From the NCBI RefSeq assembly GCF_021919345.1, contig NZ_CP089293.1, positions 1,550,001-1,614,000 of the forward strand: DNA of 64,000 nt. Reading direction: 5' to 3'. Position numbers and translations under genes: made by a program. Positions 27,682-37,204 of this stretch are shown here, one piece after another (the first letter of the stretch is position 1; the number at the start of each line of letters is the position of its first letter). Origin of the DNA: Paenarthrobacter nicotinovorans (GTDB lineage Bacteria > Actinomycetota > Actinomycetes > Actinomycetales > Micrococcaceae). The notes below the pieces were generated by a model that did not search any database, was not told the origin of the DNA, and saw only the letters and a list, made by a program, of their open reading frames with translations.

Positions 27682-28410
27682 CTAGAAAACGCCGCTGGCG
27701 CCCAAGAGCGTTCCGATGGAGAACGTAGCGGCCAGCGCGAGCGCTCCACCCAGCACTACGCGGACCGCAGCCCGGACACGGGAAGCCCCGCCGATCCAGG
27801 CCCCAATTGCTCCTGTGATGGCCAAGGCCACAAGCACCGCAACGAACGTCAGCGGTACGCGCATCTCCGCGGGCGGAAGGAGGATTGCCAGCATCGGGAG
27901 CACTGCCCCCAAGGTGAACGCCACAGCGGAGGCCAAAGCGGCATTCCATGGGCTCACGATGTCGTCTTCGTGAATGTTCAGCTCGGCGGACAGGTGGGCA
28001 GCCAAAGCATCGTGCTCGGTCAGTTCTTCGGCGACAGTCCTGGCCGTCTTGGCGCTCAGCCCCTTGGACTCGTAGATCGCGGCGAGCTCGTTAAGTTCGT
28101 CTTCGGGTTGCTCGGCGAGTTCCCGGCGTTCCTTCTCGATCAGGGCCTTCTGGGTGTCGCTCTGGCTGCTGACGGAAACGTACTCGCCCAGGGCCATGGA
28201 GATTGCACCACCCACCAAACCCGCTGTTCCGGCAGCCAGGATGCTGCCCGTGTTGGTAGTGGCACCCGCCACGCCCACCACGATCGCGGCGACCGACACG
28301 ATTCCGTCATTGGCGCCCAGCACCCCGGCCCGCAACCAGTTCAGCCGGTGGGCCAGATCGTCCCGGTGCGGTTCATTCTCATGGGTGGTGGCAGTTTCCG
28401 TTGAAGCCAT
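27682..28410 (-). CDS. VIT1/CCC1-type metal (iron/manganese) transporter
   Basis: 242 aa. Helix pair LRAGVLGANDGIVSVAAIVVGVAGA and AAGTAGLVGGAISMALGEYVSV (the conserved Asp and Met/Glu line the ion path), then an acidic cytosolic metal-binding segment (DTQKALIEKERRELAEQ to AELNIHEDD, about residues 95-155), then three helices. Family members move Fe(II) or Mn(II) out of the cytosol. ATG 28410 chosen; 13 codons of open frame upstream look non-coding. Neighbour to a DUF4439 ferritin-like gene. Confidence 0.88.
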   Translation of the reverse strand: MASTETATTHENEPHRDDLAHRLNWLRAGVLGANDGIVSVAAIVVGVAGATTNTGSILAAGTAGLVGGAISMALGEYVSVSSQSDTQKALIEKERRELAEQPEDELNELAAIYESKGLSAKTARTVAEELTEHDALAAHLSAELNIHEDDIVSPWNAALASAVAFTLGAVLPMLAILLPPAEMRVPLTFVAVLVALAITGAIGAWIGGASRVRAAVRVVLGGALALAATFSIGTLLGASGVF

Positions 28411-28488
28411 GTTCCTAGCCAAGCACCCGGCGACGACGTTGGCCAGCATGGCTAGGCTCGCCTATCCACCCCGCGCCCGTGCGGTCGC

Positions 28489-29613
28489 TTATCCGCCGGT
28501 GGATGCCTGGGCGCGGGAGGAAACAGCGCCCGGAGTGGGCAAGGAAGGCAAGGTATCGGCGTCGAGCTTGAGTCCAGGCAGTGCGGGAAGTGAGGCACCC
28601 CAGGCGACGCTCCTGCGGGCCGCCGCCAGAAGGCCGTCCACGGCCCACCCGCGGGTCTCACCGGTGGACAAGGCCACCAAGTCCCCGAAGCGCGGCAATG
28701 ACGACGTTTCCAAGGCGGCGAGGGCCGTAGCGGGATCCTGCGCAAACAGCTCCGGAAGCTGATAGCCGGCCGTTGTGGCTGGGACGTCCCCGCAATTGGC
28801 ACGGGTCAGCGCTTCTGCCTGCCGAAGCAAAAGGACGTGCACTTCCAAACCCCTTGCCGCAGCGGTGCCGGCACTGTTCTCCAGCCTTTTCAGGGCGACC
28901 TGGTAGGCGTACACCGCTTCTTGTTGTGAACGGACTGCCGCAGCAAGCGCAGCATCGGTAGTTGCCGACGAGGGCTTCGGTGTGGGGCTGACTGAGGGAC
29001 AGGATGCCGCGGTTGGCGTCGCCGCCGGAACCGTCGAAGCAAGCAGTGTCTTGCTGTCCGCCGGCGGCTCCACGGGCAACGGTAATTGCCACTGGGCAGC
29101 AAGTGTCTCAGCGTGGAGCAGTTGGGCGGTGCCGACGGAGGCCAGCAGGCGGGCGATCCCGCCGTCGGCTTCCCGTGCAGCCGCAAGGCGTTTCCGGCCG
29201 CTCAGAGCGAGCTCTTCAACCAGGGAAGCGCGTGTTGCCGGTGCGACTGATGCGGTTTTCGTAGCTGGTGTGGCCTGGGGAGTGGGATGGGTGGCAGCTG
29301 CGCCGGTAGCATCTTCCGGAACCATCAGTGCCCGCGCGTGGGTTGTCAGCAATGTCACAAGACCGCCAAGGCCCGGGTTTTTGGCGTCCTTCCCCTCGGC
29401 TTCCGCGAGGGCTTGGGCTGCTTCGAGCAAAGCCGCGGCCTCTTTCGCGGCATCAGTGCGGGCAGCTTCGGAGAACGAAACGGGCGGAGGAGTCCCGGAA
29501 TCGCGCGGAATCAGCACCATCCCGGTGCCAGCCACCAGCAAAGCCACCACGGCAACCAGCAGAACCCTGCCCCATGCTGGTGCTCGTCGTTTTTCGCTTG
29601 TTTGCCCGTTCAC
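28489..29613 (-). CDS. Membrane-anchored DUF4439 (ferritin-like) protein
   Basis: About 374 aa. N-terminal single helix RVLLVAVVALLVAGTGMVLI (signal anchor), a long Ala-rich helical region, and a C-terminal ferritin-like DUF4439 domain beginning at AALAAAVRSQQEAVYAYQV (Glu as possible ligand) and ending before a Pro/Ser tail. A DUF4439 protein lies beside rimP in other actinobacteria as well. GTG 29613 is my choice, but GTG 29631 or 29688 remain possible as no clear ribosome site is seen. Divergent from rimP. Function unknown. A metal-binding role is only inferred from the fold. Confidence 0.75.
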   Translation of the reverse strand: MNGQTSEKRRAPAWGRVLLVAVVALLVAGTGMVLIPRDSGTPPPVSFSEAARTDAAKEAAALLEAAQALAEAEGKDAKNPGLGGLVTLLTTHARALMVPEDATGAAATHPTPQATPATKTASVAPATRASLVEELALSGRKRLAAAREADGGIARLLASVGTAQLLHAETLAAQWQLPLPVEPPADSKTLLASTVPAATPTAASCPSVSPTPKPSSATTDAALAAAVRSQQEAVYAYQVALKRLENSAGTAAARGLEVHVLLLRQAEALTRANCGDVPATTAGYQLPELFAQDPATALAALETSSLPRFGDLVALSTGETRGWAVDGLLAAARRSVAWGASLPALPGLKLDADTLPSLPTPGAVSSRAQASTGG

Positions 29614-29718
29614 AACACACCATGGTGTCACGCGGGCAGGCAACTCCGTGCACCATGTTCCCGGGATAATCGTTAGGCTAGTAGTCACAACAACATCTAT
29701 CGGGAGGCGGCGGGCAAC

Positions 29719-30330
29719 GTGAGTGACTCGGAAGCCACGACTTCAACAGACCGTTCTGAATCGAACTCAACGGCCACCATCCACAACCCGGAAGAGAGCA
29801 GGCTCAAGGCGCTGCTCGAACCGGCTGTCCTCGCCAGCAGGCTCTACCTCGAGGATGTTTCCATCCACGTTGCCGGAAAACACCGCACTGTCCACGTCGT
29901 CGTGGACCTTCCCCAGGAAGAAACCGGCGGTGTCAGCCTTGACGCCATTGCGGAGGTTTCCCGGGGCCTGTCGGATATTCTGGACAACGATCCCCATGAT
30001 GACGGACGTCCCTACGACCTCGAGGTTTCCTCGCCGGGAGTGGGACGCCCCCTGACCGAACCCCGCCACTGGCACCGCGCCCGTGGCCGAATGGTGCGGG
30101 TCAACGTCATCCAGGGAGACAACCTGCTGGGACGAATCACCTCCGTCGGTGACAACGACGTGACGATCATTCCCGAGCACGAAGTCAAGAAGGGCATGAA
30201 GCCCAAGCAGGGCGACCCCATCACTATTCCTTTCGACAGGATCCGCCATGGAAAAGTCGAGATTGAATTCAGCCACCTCCACGAGGCTGCGCTGGAAGAC
30301 GAGCACAACGGACCTTCCGAGGAGGCCTAA
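29719..30330 (+). CDS. rimP: Ribosome maturation factor RimP
   Basis: 203 aa, needed for 30S subunit maturation. The RimP N domain ([22 protein letters not shown], then [20 protein letters not shown] with its invariant SSPGVxRPL) is clear, with an Sm-like C domain. GTG start with GGGAGGCGG upstream. The ~35 extra N-terminal residues are low-complexity. Stop and nusA start share bases (TAATG). A -10-like TAGGCT lies at 29674-29679. Confidence 0.94.
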   Translation: MSDSEATTSTDRSESNSTATIHNPEESRLKALLEPAVLASRLYLEDVSIHVAGKHRTVHVVVDLPQEETGGVSLDAIAEVSRGLSDILDNDPHDDGRPYDLEVSSPGVGRPLTEPRHWHRARGRMVRVNVIQGDNLLGRITSVGDNDVTIIPEHEVKKGMKPKQGDPITIPFDRIRHGKVEIEFSHLHEAALEDEHNGPSEEA

Positions 30331-31310
30331 TGGATATTGACATGAGCGCACTGAGACTCCTGGAGCGTGAGCGTGAAATCCCGCTGGATCTCCTGATTCC
30401 GACCATCGAGCAAGCCTTGTTGGTGGCGTACCACAAGACCCCCGGCGCCTTTGAGAAGGCCCGCGCCGAGCTGGACCGCAAGAGCGGACACGTGACCATC
30501 TGGGCCACCGAGATTGACGACGACGGCGAGCCCATCGGCGAGTTCGAAGACACCCCGGCGGGCTTCGGACGCATCGCAGCAAGCACTGCTCGCCAGATCA
30601 TCCTCCAGCGCCTCCGTGACGTTGAGGACGACAACGTGCTGGGCGAATTCAAGGGCCGTGAGGGTGAGCTCGTTGCCGGAATGATCCAGCAGGGCAACAA
30701 CCCCCACATGATCCAGGTCAACCTCGGAACCGTGGAAGCCCTGCTTCCCCCGCCCGAACAGGTTCCCGGTGAAAAGTACCTGCACGGAAGCCGCCTGCGT
30801 GCCTTCGTCGTGGACGTCCACCGCGGCGCCAAGGGTCCCTCCATCACCCTTTCCCGGTCGCATCCCGGCCTGGTCCGCAAGCTCTTCGAAATGGAAGTTC
30901 CGGAGATCGCGGACCACTCCGTCGAGATCGTGGCGCTGGCCCGTGAGGCCGGCCACCGCACCAAAATCGCAGTGAAAGCGAACATCCCGGGCGTCAACGC
31001 CAAGGGTGCCTGCATCGGTGAAATGGGCTCCCGCGTCCGCGCGGTCATGACTGAGCTGAACGACGAGAAGATCGACATCGTGGACTTCAGCGACGACCCG
31101 GCAACGTTCATCGCGAACTCGCTGTCGCCGTCGCGGGTGAATTCGGTCACAATCACCGACGAGGCGACCCGGTCGGCCCGCGTGGTCGTGCCGGACTACC
31201 AGCTTTCGCTGGCGATCGGCAAAGAAGGTCAGAACGCCCGGCTCGCAGCCAAGCTGACTGGATGGCGGATCGATATCGTTTCGGACGCAGCCCCGGCGAA
31301 ATCCGAATAG
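30330..31310 (+). CDS. nusA: Transcription termination/antitermination factor NusA
   Basis: 326 aa, the short actinobacterial form without acidic repeats. N-terminal RNA-polymerase-binding domain ([22 protein letters not shown]), S1 domain (about residues 105-175), then two KH domains with [17 protein letters not shown] and [19 protein letters not shown]. Overlaps the rimP stop. Binds RNA polymerase and nascent RNA. Confidence 0.96.
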   Translation: MDIDMSALRLLEREREIPLDLLIPTIEQALLVAYHKTPGAFEKARAELDRKSGHVTIWATEIDDDGEPIGEFEDTPAGFGRIAASTARQIILQRLRDVEDDNVLGEFKGREGELVAGMIQQGNNPHMIQVNLGTVEALLPPPEQVPGEKYLHGSRLRAFVVDVHRGAKGPSITLSRSHPGLVRKLFEMEVPEIADHSVEIVALAREAGHRTKIAVKANIPGVNAKGACIGEMGSRVRAVMTELNDEKIDIVDFSDDPATFIANSLSPSRVNSVTITDEATRSARVVVPDYQLSLAIGKEGQNARLAAKLTGWRIDIVSDAAPAKSE

Positions 31311-31391
31311 CGGCAGAACCGACGGCATCGGCCGCCGGTTTCGCGCCGCCCTCCCGGCGCTCCTGGTTTCAGGAGTCAGGGGCCGGGGGGC

Positions 31392-31397
31392 TAGACT
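31392..31397 (+). promoter_or_regulatory. Possible -10 hexamer upstream of ylxR/infB
   Basis: TAGACT in the 195-base gap between nusA and ylxR. Suggests a secondary promoter for ylxR-infB. The -35 is not clear. Confidence 0.35.
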
Positions 31398-31505
31398 AGA
31401 TGGAACCGGGCTTACGTCCGGTATCCGCGCGCTTTGGCGTGCCTCAGCTGCATCTGCAGGACCGGGGCCGCCGGCGCCAGTAACGTAAGGCAGGTTGGAC
31501 ACGTC

Positions 31506-31847
31506 GTGGCTGAACTGCTTGAACACGGCCAGGGGCCTGTTCGCACGTGCATCGGATGCCGGAAGCAAGGCTCCCGGTCCGAGCTTGTCCGGCTGGTCGC
31601 CCAAGGCAGCGGTTCATCCGCTGTCCTCGTCGATGTTCGACGCCGGATGGCCGGCAGGGGTGCGTGGCTGCACCCCAACGAAAAGTGCCTGGCATTGGCG
31701 ATCAAGCGTCGCGCTTTCGGAAGGGCCCTTGCGGGCGCTACCGAAACGGACGCCGTCGAACGCTACCTGATGCCGGGTACGCCACTTGTGGAGGCCCCGG
31801 CAGCCGCAGGAAAACCGTCCAAACCTGAAAGCGGGTCAGAAAACTGA
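31506..31847 (+). CDS. ylxR: YlxR (DUF448) RNA-binding protein
   Basis: About 113 aa. The family motif RTCIGCRKQGSRSELVRLV near the N terminus and GRGAWLHPNEKCLALAIKRRAFGRAL are present. YlxR is a small nucleic-acid-binding protein encoded between nusA and infB in many Gram-positives. GTG 31506 chosen because it puts the motif close to the N terminus as in the family. The frame is open to 31434. C-terminal 25 residues are low-complexity. Confidence 0.88.
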   Translation: MAELLEHGQGPVRTCIGCRKQGSRSELVRLVAQGSGSSAVLVDVRRRMAGRGAWLHPNEKCLALAIKRRAFGRALAGATETDAVERYLMPGTPLVEAPAAAGKPSKPESGSEN

Positions 31848-31999
31848 TGGAAACCCGATGAGTTCCCAGCGATGAGTGCGTAACGATGACAACTTTGTTG
31901 CGCTCTGCAATGGGCCTTTCAATCGCGCAAGCGGCGAAGGCCCGCAGTAAGAAGTAGACGGTTCGTGCCTGGCTCGGTGCGGACCGAGACAGGAGAAAT

Positions 32000-34855
32000 G
32001 TGGCCAAGGTCCGCGTACATGAGCTCGCCAAAGAGCTCGGTATTACTTCCAAAGATGCAGTAACCAAACTGCAGGAATTGGGCGAATTCGTTCGCTCCGC
32101 CTCTTCCACCATTGAGGCCCCCGTCGTGAAGAAGCTTCGCGACGCCTACCCGGGTGCCGGCGCTGCAAAGTCCGCCGCTCCCGCTGCCGCTCCGGCGGCA
32201 ACCCGTCCAGCAGCAGCATCCCGTCCGGCTGCCCCGGCTCCGGGCCCTGCAGCGCCGAAGGCTCCGGCCCCGGCACCCGCAGCTCCTGCTCCGGCAGCTC
32301 CGGCTCCCGCGGCTCCGGCAGCCCCCGCTGCTCCCGCCGCATCCACCCCGGTTTCGGCCAAGCCCGGTGCCCGTCCTGCTCCCAAGGCAGAAACTCCGGC
32401 TCCGGCACGCCAAGGCGGCCAGGCTCCCCGTCCGGGCGGTCCCCGTCCCGGCAACAACCCGTTTGCCACGTCGCAGGGCATGCCCCGCGGCCGTGGTGGC
32501 GATGGCGATCGTCCGCCGCGTCCGGGCAACAACCCGTTCGCACCGTCGCAGGGCATGCCCCGCGGTGAACGCCGCAATGACGGCGAACGCCCCGGTGGCC
32601 CGCGTCCGGCAGCCGGTGCAGGCGGTCCCCGTCCCGCAGCAGGTACCGGTGGACCCCGTCCGGGTGCTCCGCGTCCCGGCGCACCCCGTCCGGGCGCTCC
32701 GCGTCCTGCCGGCGGCCCCGGTGGCGGAAACCGTCCGACTCCGGGCATGATGCCCAACCGCACTGAGCGTCCGGCTCCGGGTGGCGCAGGCCGTCCCGGT
32801 GGCGCTGGTCGTCAGGGTGGCGGACCGGGTCGTCCCGGTGGCGCTCCAGGTTCGGGCACTGGCGGCGGAGCTCCCGCCGGCGGTGGCTTCGGCAAGGGTG
32901 GCCGCGGTCGCGGTGGCACCCAGGGTGCCTTCGGCAAGGGCGGCGCCGGTCGTGGCAAGCAGCGCAAGTCGAAGCGTGCAAAGCGCCAGGAACTGGAGCA
33001 GATGAGTGCTCCGTCGCTGGGCGGCGTATCAGTACCCCGCGGTGACGGTGAGACCATCATCCGCCTGCGTCGTGGTTCGTCCATCACGGACTTCGCCGAG
33101 AAGATCGACGCGAACCCCGCATCGCTGGTAACCGTGCTGTTCCACCTTGGTGAGATGGCTACGGCTACGCAGTCCCTCGACGAGGACACCTTTGGCTTGC
33201 TTGGCGCCGAACTTGGCTACAAGCTCCAGGTTGTTTCGCCGGAAGACGAAGAGCGCGAGCTTCTGGACCAGTTCGACATCAACATCCAGGACGAACTCGA
33301 CGCCGAAGGCGACGACGTCCTTGAGCCCCGCGCACCGGTTGTCACGGTCATGGGTCACGTTGACCACGGTAAGACCCGTCTGTTGGACGCCATCCGCAAC
33401 TCCAACGTTGTGGCCGGCGAGCACGGTGGCATCACCCAGCACATCGGTGCCTACCAGATCAGCCACGTCCACGAGGGCACTCCCCGCGACATCACCTTCA
33501 TTGACACCCCCGGTCACGAGGCCTTCACGGCCATGCGTGCCCGTGGTGCCAAGGTCACCGACATCGCGATCCTGGTTGTTGCAGCCGACGACGGCGTTAT
33601 GCCGCAGACGGTGGAAGCGCTCAACCACGCACAGGCAGCAAACGTGCCGATCGTCGTCGCAGTGAACAAGATCGACAAGGAAGGCGCCAACCCTGACAAG
33701 GTCAAGGGCCAGCTGACCGAGTACGGCTTGGTTCCCGAAGAATACGGTGGCGACACCATGTTCGTTGAGGTCTCCGCACGCCAGAACCTCAACATCGACG
33801 AACTGATCGACGCAGTCCTGCTGACGGCCGATGCCGCCCTGGACCTGCGTGCCAACCCGGACAAGGACGCTCGAGGCATTGCCATCGAAGCGAACCTGGA
33901 CAAGGGCCGCGGTGCTGTTGCTACCGTCCTGGTCCAGTCCGGCACCTTGGCTGTCGGCGACACGATCGTTGCCGGTACGGCCCACGGCCGTGTCCGTGCC
34001 ATGTTCGACGAGAACGGTGAGGCACTCGATGTCGCACTGCCGTCCCGCCCCGTCCAGGTCCTGGGTCTGTCCAACGTGCCGCGTGCAGGTGACACCTTCC
34101 TGGTGACCCCTGACGAGCGTACGGCCCGCCAGATCGCTGAGAAGCGTGAGGCTGCCGACCGCAACGCGGCCCTGGCCAAGCGTCGCAAGCGCATCAGCCT
34201 GGAAGACTTCGACCAGGCCGTTGCCGAAGGCAAGATCGACACCCTCAACCTCATCCTCAAGGGTGACGTATCCGGTGCCGTGGAAGCCCTCGAAGACGCC
34301 TTGCTCAAGATCGACGTTGGGGACGACGACGTTCAGCTCCGTGTCATCCACCGCGGTGTGGGTGCCATCACGCAGAACGACGTCAACCTGGCAACAGTGG
34401 ACAACGCCATCATCATCGGCTTCAACGTCAAGCCCGCCGAGCGCGTGGCTGAACTGGCTGACCGTGAAGGCGTGGACATGCGCTTCTACTCCGTCATCTA
34501 CGCAGCAATCGATGACATTGAGATGGCTCTCAAGGGCATGCTCAAGCCGGAGTACGAAGAAGTCCAGCTCGGTACTGCCGAGGTCCGCGAAGTCTTCCGT
34601 TCTTCCAAGTTCGGCAACATCGCAGGTTCGATCGTCCGCTCGGGCATCATCCGCCGTAACTCGAAGGCCCGTGTCACCCGCGACGGCAAGATCATCGGTG
34701 ACAACCTCACCGTTGAGACGCTCAAGCGCTTCAAGGATGACGCCACTGAAGTCCGTACGGACTTCGAGTGTGGTATCGGTCTTGGTTCCTTCAATGACAT
34801 CAGCGAAGGCGACATCATCGAGACCTTCGAAATGCGCGAGAAGCCGCGCGTCTAG
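32000..34855 (+). CDS. infB: Translation initiation factor IF-2
   Basis: 951 aa GTPase that brings initiator tRNA to the 30S subunit. N-terminal IF2_N motif [21 protein letters not shown], then about 300 residues of Pro/Ala/Gly/Arg repeats, a second IF2_N domain, and the G domain: GHVDHGKT (452-459), [16 protein letters not shown]. Domains II-IV follow, ending [19 protein letters not shown] start behind ACAGGAGAAAT. The 150-base leader from ylxR has no other gene. Ends in a strong hairpin before rbfA. Confidence 0.97.
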   Translation: MAKVRVHELAKELGITSKDAVTKLQELGEFVRSASSTIEAPVVKKLRDAYPGAGAAKSAAPAAAPAATRPAAASRPAAPAPGPAAPKAPAPAPAAPAPAAPAPAAPAAPAAPAASTPVSAKPGARPAPKAETPAPARQGGQAPRPGGPRPGNNPFATSQGMPRGRGGDGDRPPRPGNNPFAPSQGMPRGERRNDGERPGGPRPAAGAGGPRPAAGTGGPRPGAPRPGAPRPGAPRPAGGPGGGNRPTPGMMPNRTERPAPGGAGRPGGAGRQGGGPGRPGGAPGSGTGGGAPAGGGFGKGGRGRGGTQGAFGKGGAGRGKQRKSKRAKRQELEQMSAPSLGGVSVPRGDGETIIRLRRGSSITDFAEKIDANPASLVTVLFHLGEMATATQSLDEDTFGLLGAELGYKLQVVSPEDEERELLDQFDINIQDELDAEGDDVLEPRAPVVTVMGHVDHGKTRLLDAIRNSNVVAGEHGGITQHIGAYQISHVHEGTPRDITFIDTPGHEAFTAMRARGAKVTDIAILVVAADDGVMPQTVEALNHAQAANVPIVVAVNKIDKEGANPDKVKGQLTEYGLVPEEYGGDTMFVEVSARQNLNIDELIDAVLLTADAALDLRANPDKDARGIAIEANLDKGRGAVATVLVQSGTLAVGDTIVAGTAHGRVRAMFDENGEALDVALPSRPVQVLGLSNVPRAGDTFLVTPDERTARQIAEKREAADRNAALAKRRKRISLEDFDQAVAEGKIDTLNLILKGDVSGAVEALEDALLKIDVGDDDVQLRVIHRGVGAITQNDVNLATVDNAIIIGFNVKPAERVAELADREGVDMRFYSVIYAAIDDIEMALKGMLKPEYEEVQLGTAEVREVFRSSKFGNIAGSIVRSGIIRRNSKARVTRDGKIIGDNLTVETLKRFKDDATEVRTDFECGIGLGSFNDISEGDIIETFEMREKPRV
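32445..32730 (+). repeat. Pro/Arg/Gly-rich coding repeats in the IF-2 N-terminal region
   Basis: Two near-identical copies of a segment encoding PGNNPFA(T/P)SQGMPRG (near 32446 and 32521), followed by repeated GGPRPAAG and PRPGA units. Such repeats are prone to length change between strains. They lie outside the catalytic part of IF-2. Confidence 0.8.
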
Positions 34856-34864
34856 GTTCCGCAT

Positions 34865-34902
34865 GGAACGGGTCCGTCGGGTAGTCCCGGCGGACCCGTT
34901 CC
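34865..34902 (+). terminator. Hairpin between infB and rbfA
   Basis: GGAACGGGTCCG (34865-34876) pairs perfectly with CGGACCCGTTCC (34891-34902), and CGGG/CCCG extend it inside. 9 bases after the infB stop. rbfA begins 31 bases later, so read-through or an attenuator is possible. Confidence 0.65.
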
Positions 34903-34933
34903 GTTCCCCGTTTCTACTTTCCAGGAGGAAGTC

Positions 34934-35437
34934 ATGGCTGATCCCGCACGCGCTGCCAAGCTGGCACAGCGGATCAAGGTGGTCGTCGCCGAGGCCCTCG
35001 GGCGCCGGGTCAAGGATCCGCGCGTCGAGTCCATCACGGTCACCGACGCCCGCGTCACCAACGACCTTCAGCACGCCACCATCTACTACACCGTCTTTGG
35101 CGATGAAGTCGCGCACGCTGATGCCGCGCGGGCTTTGGAGAAGGCAAAGGGTGTGCTGCGCCAGGAAGTTGGCCGCAATATCACAGTGAGGCTCACTCCG
35201 ACCCTCGAATTCGTGGCGGACCAGATCCCGGTCAACGCCTCGAACCTCGAGGAACTGCTGCGTGAAGCCAAGCGTCGCGACGCCGAGGTAGCCGCACTGG
35301 CTGCCAGCGCCAAGCACGCCGGCGAAGCAGACCCGTACAAGGGCGACGCCCCGGAGGATATCGACGAGGACGATTTCGACGAAGAGAACACCGACCTCTC
35401 CGGCGACAACGAGCTCGACGAAGACGCCAACCGCTAG
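34934..35437 (+). CDS. rbfA: Ribosome-binding factor A
   Basis: 167 aa. 30S maturation factor with KH-like fold: RAAKLAQRIKVVVAEALGRRVKDPRV, VTNDLQHATIYYTVFGD and RHNITV-like core are present, followed by an acidic tail (EDIDEDDFDEEN, about residues 138-165) that is longer than in enterobacterial RbfA. Good ribosome site AGGAGGAAG. Followed by a 19-bp perfect hairpin. Confidence 0.95.
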   Translation: MADPARAAKLAQRIKVVVAEALGRRVKDPRVESITVTDARVTNDLQHATIYYTVFGDEVAHADAARALEKAKGVLRQEVGRNITVRLTPTLEFVADQIPVNASNLEELLREAKRRDAEVAALAASAKHAGEADPYKGDAPEDIDEDDFDEENTDLSGDNELDEDANR

Positions 35438-35451
35438 TACCCCAAGTTTTT

Positions 35452-35498
35452 GTACAGCTCATGCCCCTAAGACTGCGTTTTAGGGGCATGAGCTGTAC
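35452..35498. terminator. Long perfect hairpin after rbfA
   Basis: GTACAGCTCATGCCCCTAA (35452-35470) and its exact complement (35480-35498) with a 9-base loop: 19 perfect pairs, no U-tract. 14 bases after rbfA and 10 bases before the -10 of the deaminase gene. Confidence 0.75.
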
Positions 35499-35508
35499 TC
35501 AAACTCGT

Positions 35509-35514
35509 TAGGAT
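35509..35514 (+). promoter_or_regulatory. -10 hexamer of leaderless promoter, deaminase gene
   Basis: TAGGAT 6 bases before ATG 35521. No ribosome binding site. Confidence 0.65.
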
Positions 35515-35520
35515 CAGAGC

Positions 35521-36003
35521 ATGTCGGCGCACAGTGCTCACCAGCGTGATGAATACCTGAACCGGGCCATACAGCTGGCCGTACAGAACGTTGCCGACGG
35601 CGGCGGACCGTTCGGCGCCGTCGTGGTCACCCCGGACGGGGAGGCCCATGAAGGAGTCAACCGTGTCACGAGGGACCACGATCCCACGGCCCATGCGGAA
35701 GTAGTGGCGATCCGCCGGGCCGCAGCAGCGATCGGGAAGTTCGATCTTTCAGGGTCGGTTCTCTACGCCAGTTGCGAGCCTTGTCCGCTCTGCCTGTCGG
35801 CTACGCTCTGGGCCAGGATAGGGCGGGTCTACTTCGCCGCTGACAGGCATGGAGCCGCGCGTGCCGGTTTTGACGATGCTGTGTTCTATGAATATTTCAG
35901 CGGCTCACGGCCCGAACTTCTCCCCGTCGAACAAACCGTCCTCCTCGCGTCCGAGCAACCCTTCGACGCCTGGCGGAACCACGTGCGGCGCACCTCTTAC
36001 TAG
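35521..36003 (+). CDS. Nucleoside/guanine deaminase-like zinc enzyme
   Basis: 160 aa cytidine/deoxycytidylate deaminase-fold protein. Zinc and proton-shuttle motif HAEVVAIRRAA (His, Glu) and the PCPLC pair of Cys are intact, in the order of the CMP/dCMP deaminase family. The FSGSRPELLPVEQ tail is closer to guanine deaminase (GuaD-like) than to tRNA adenosine deaminase TadA. Substrate tentative. Convergent with the aminotransferase gene, 12 bases apart. Confidence 0.85.
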   Translation: MSAHSAHQRDEYLNRAIQLAVQNVADGGGPFGAVVVTPDGEAHEGVNRVTRDHDPTAHAEVVAIRRAAAAIGKFDLSGSVLYASCEPCPLCLSATLWARIGRVYFAADRHGAARAGFDDAVFYEYFSGSRPELLPVEQTVLLASEQPFDAWRNHVRRTSY

Positions 36004-36015
36004 GACGCGCCGGTA

Positions 36016-37170
36016 CTAGACCCGGGCTGGAAGGCGATTGACGCCGTCGAGCAGTGCTTCCTGGCCGCCGCAGAGCGCAATCCGTATCCATCCCTCGCCG
36101 ATGGATCCAAACGCCGTCCCGGGGGCGAACGACACGCCGGAGTCCGCAAGGAATTTGCGCACCCAGGTTCGGACATCCCCGTCGCTGACGTGCGAAACGT
36201 CAGCCCATAAGTAGAAGGCGCCCTGCGCGCCAAGGAACGGAATGTTCTTCGACCCGAGCACGGCCGAGGCCGCGTCGCGGTTGCTCCGGTAGTGATCGCG
36301 GGCGGTGGCAACGTAGTCCTGCGGGCCCGTCAAGGCAGCCAGGGCTGCGTACTGCGACGGCGACGCAACGCACGACACGATCGATTCCATGACGTTGTTC
36401 ATCTTCTGCTCCAGACCCGGCGGGCAGACCAACGCCCCGATCCGGAGCCCGGTCAAGCCGTACGTCTTCGAAAGCGTCAGGGACGTGAAGACCCGGGCTT
36501 CCCCGGGAACGGCGCTGTCGAAGCGGGCCGGACTGACATGCGGGACGTCGAAGGTGAAGGCTTCGTAGCATTCATCAGAGATGATCCAGAGATCGTGCTT
36601 GACTGCCAACGCCACCAGTTCGCGGGTTGTTTCCTCACTGATGACGGCGCCAAGCGGATTGGATGGGGAGTTCAGCATCAGCACCCTGGTCTGCGGGGTA
36701 ACCAGCGCTTCGATGTCCTCGATGTGCGGCTGGAAGTCGTTGTGCGGATACAGGGGATACTGCACCGGGACGGCATGCAGGAGGCGGCTTGTCATGGCAA
36801 ACGTGGGGTACCCGGGGTTGGGGATGAGGATTTCGTCGCCGGGGGAGAGGAGGAGGCACATGGCGAAATGCAGTCCCTGCTGGGCGCCATCCACAACATA
36901 AACCCGTTCGGCGCCGATGTTCACGCCTTGCTGGGCGCGGAACCGGGCAGCGAAGGCTTCACGGAGGGCCGGGAAGCCGGCATTGGGTGTGTAGTTGGTC
37001 TCGTCCCTGTCCAGGCACGCAATGCCGGCATCCAGGACGTGGCGCGGCAGGGCAAAGCCCGGCTCGCCGATGCTGAGGACGATCGCTCCGGGGGTGGCCC
37101 AGGCGGCTTCTGTGATTTCACGGATCTGGTTCACGGGGACGTCGCGGACGTGCGCGGCAAGCTCAGGCAT
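36016..37170 (-). CDS. Class I/II pyridoxal-phosphate aminotransferase
   Basis: 384 aa fold-type I aminotransferase. The PLP Lys is in SLTLSKTYGLTGLRIG (about residue 235). NSPSNPLGAVI and ISDECYEAFTF supply the cofactor-binding Asn and Asp/Tyr, and the final RIALCGG holds the carboxylate-binding Arg. ATG 37170 (MPELAAHV) chosen because it follows TAGGAT by 7 bases. An ATG three codons upstream overlaps that hexamer. The open frame further upstream runs through truB. Amino donor not predictable. Confidence 0.9.
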   Translation of the reverse strand: MPELAAHVRDVPVNQIREITEAAWATPGAIVLSIGEPGFALPRHVLDAGIACLDRDETNYTPNAGFPALREAFAARFRAQQGVNIGAERVYVVDGAQQGLHFAMCLLLSPGDEILIPNPGYPTFAMTSRLLHAVPVQYPLYPHNDFQPHIEDIEALVTPQTRVLMLNSPSNPLGAVISEETTRELVALAVKHDLWIISDECYEAFTFDVPHVSPARFDSAVPGEARVFTSLTLSKTYGLTGLRIGALVCPPGLEQKMNNVMESIVSCVASPSQYAALAALTGPQDYVATARDHYRSNRDAASAVLGSKNIPFLGAQGAFYLWADVSHVSDGDVRTWVRKFLADSGVSFAPGTAFGSIGEGWIRIALCGGQEALLDGVNRLPARV

Positions 37171-37177
37171 GGGAGCC

Positions 37178-37183
37178 ATCCTA
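37178..37183 (-). promoter_or_regulatory. -10 hexamer of leaderless promoter, aminotransferase gene
   Basis: TAGGAT on the minus strand, 7 bases before ATG 37170. Only 8 bases separate it from the divergent truB -10. Confidence 0.6.
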
Positions 37184-37191
37184 GCCACCCA

Positions 37192-37197
37192 TATACT
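37192..37197 (+). promoter_or_regulatory. -10 hexamer of leaderless truB promoter
   Basis: TATACT, 7 bases before GTG 37205, no ribosome binding site between. Confidence 0.65.
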
Positions 37198-37204
37198 GGT
37201 AAGC

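Noticed and set aside
28414..28456. CCTAGCCA / TGGCTAGG inverted repeat upstream of the VIT-type gene as an operator
   Set aside because: 8-bp arms with a 27-base spacer in GC-rich sequence; too weak to separate from chance without comparison.
33029..35317. 762-codon open frame antisense to infB and rbfA
   Set aside because: Complement of the IF-2 G domain and RbfA; composition is that of shadow frames, no domain or ribosome site.
36995..37204. Longer truB start
   Set aside because: The open frame continues upstream only as complement of the aminotransferase gene; GTG 37205 begins the family sequence and follows a TATACT -10.
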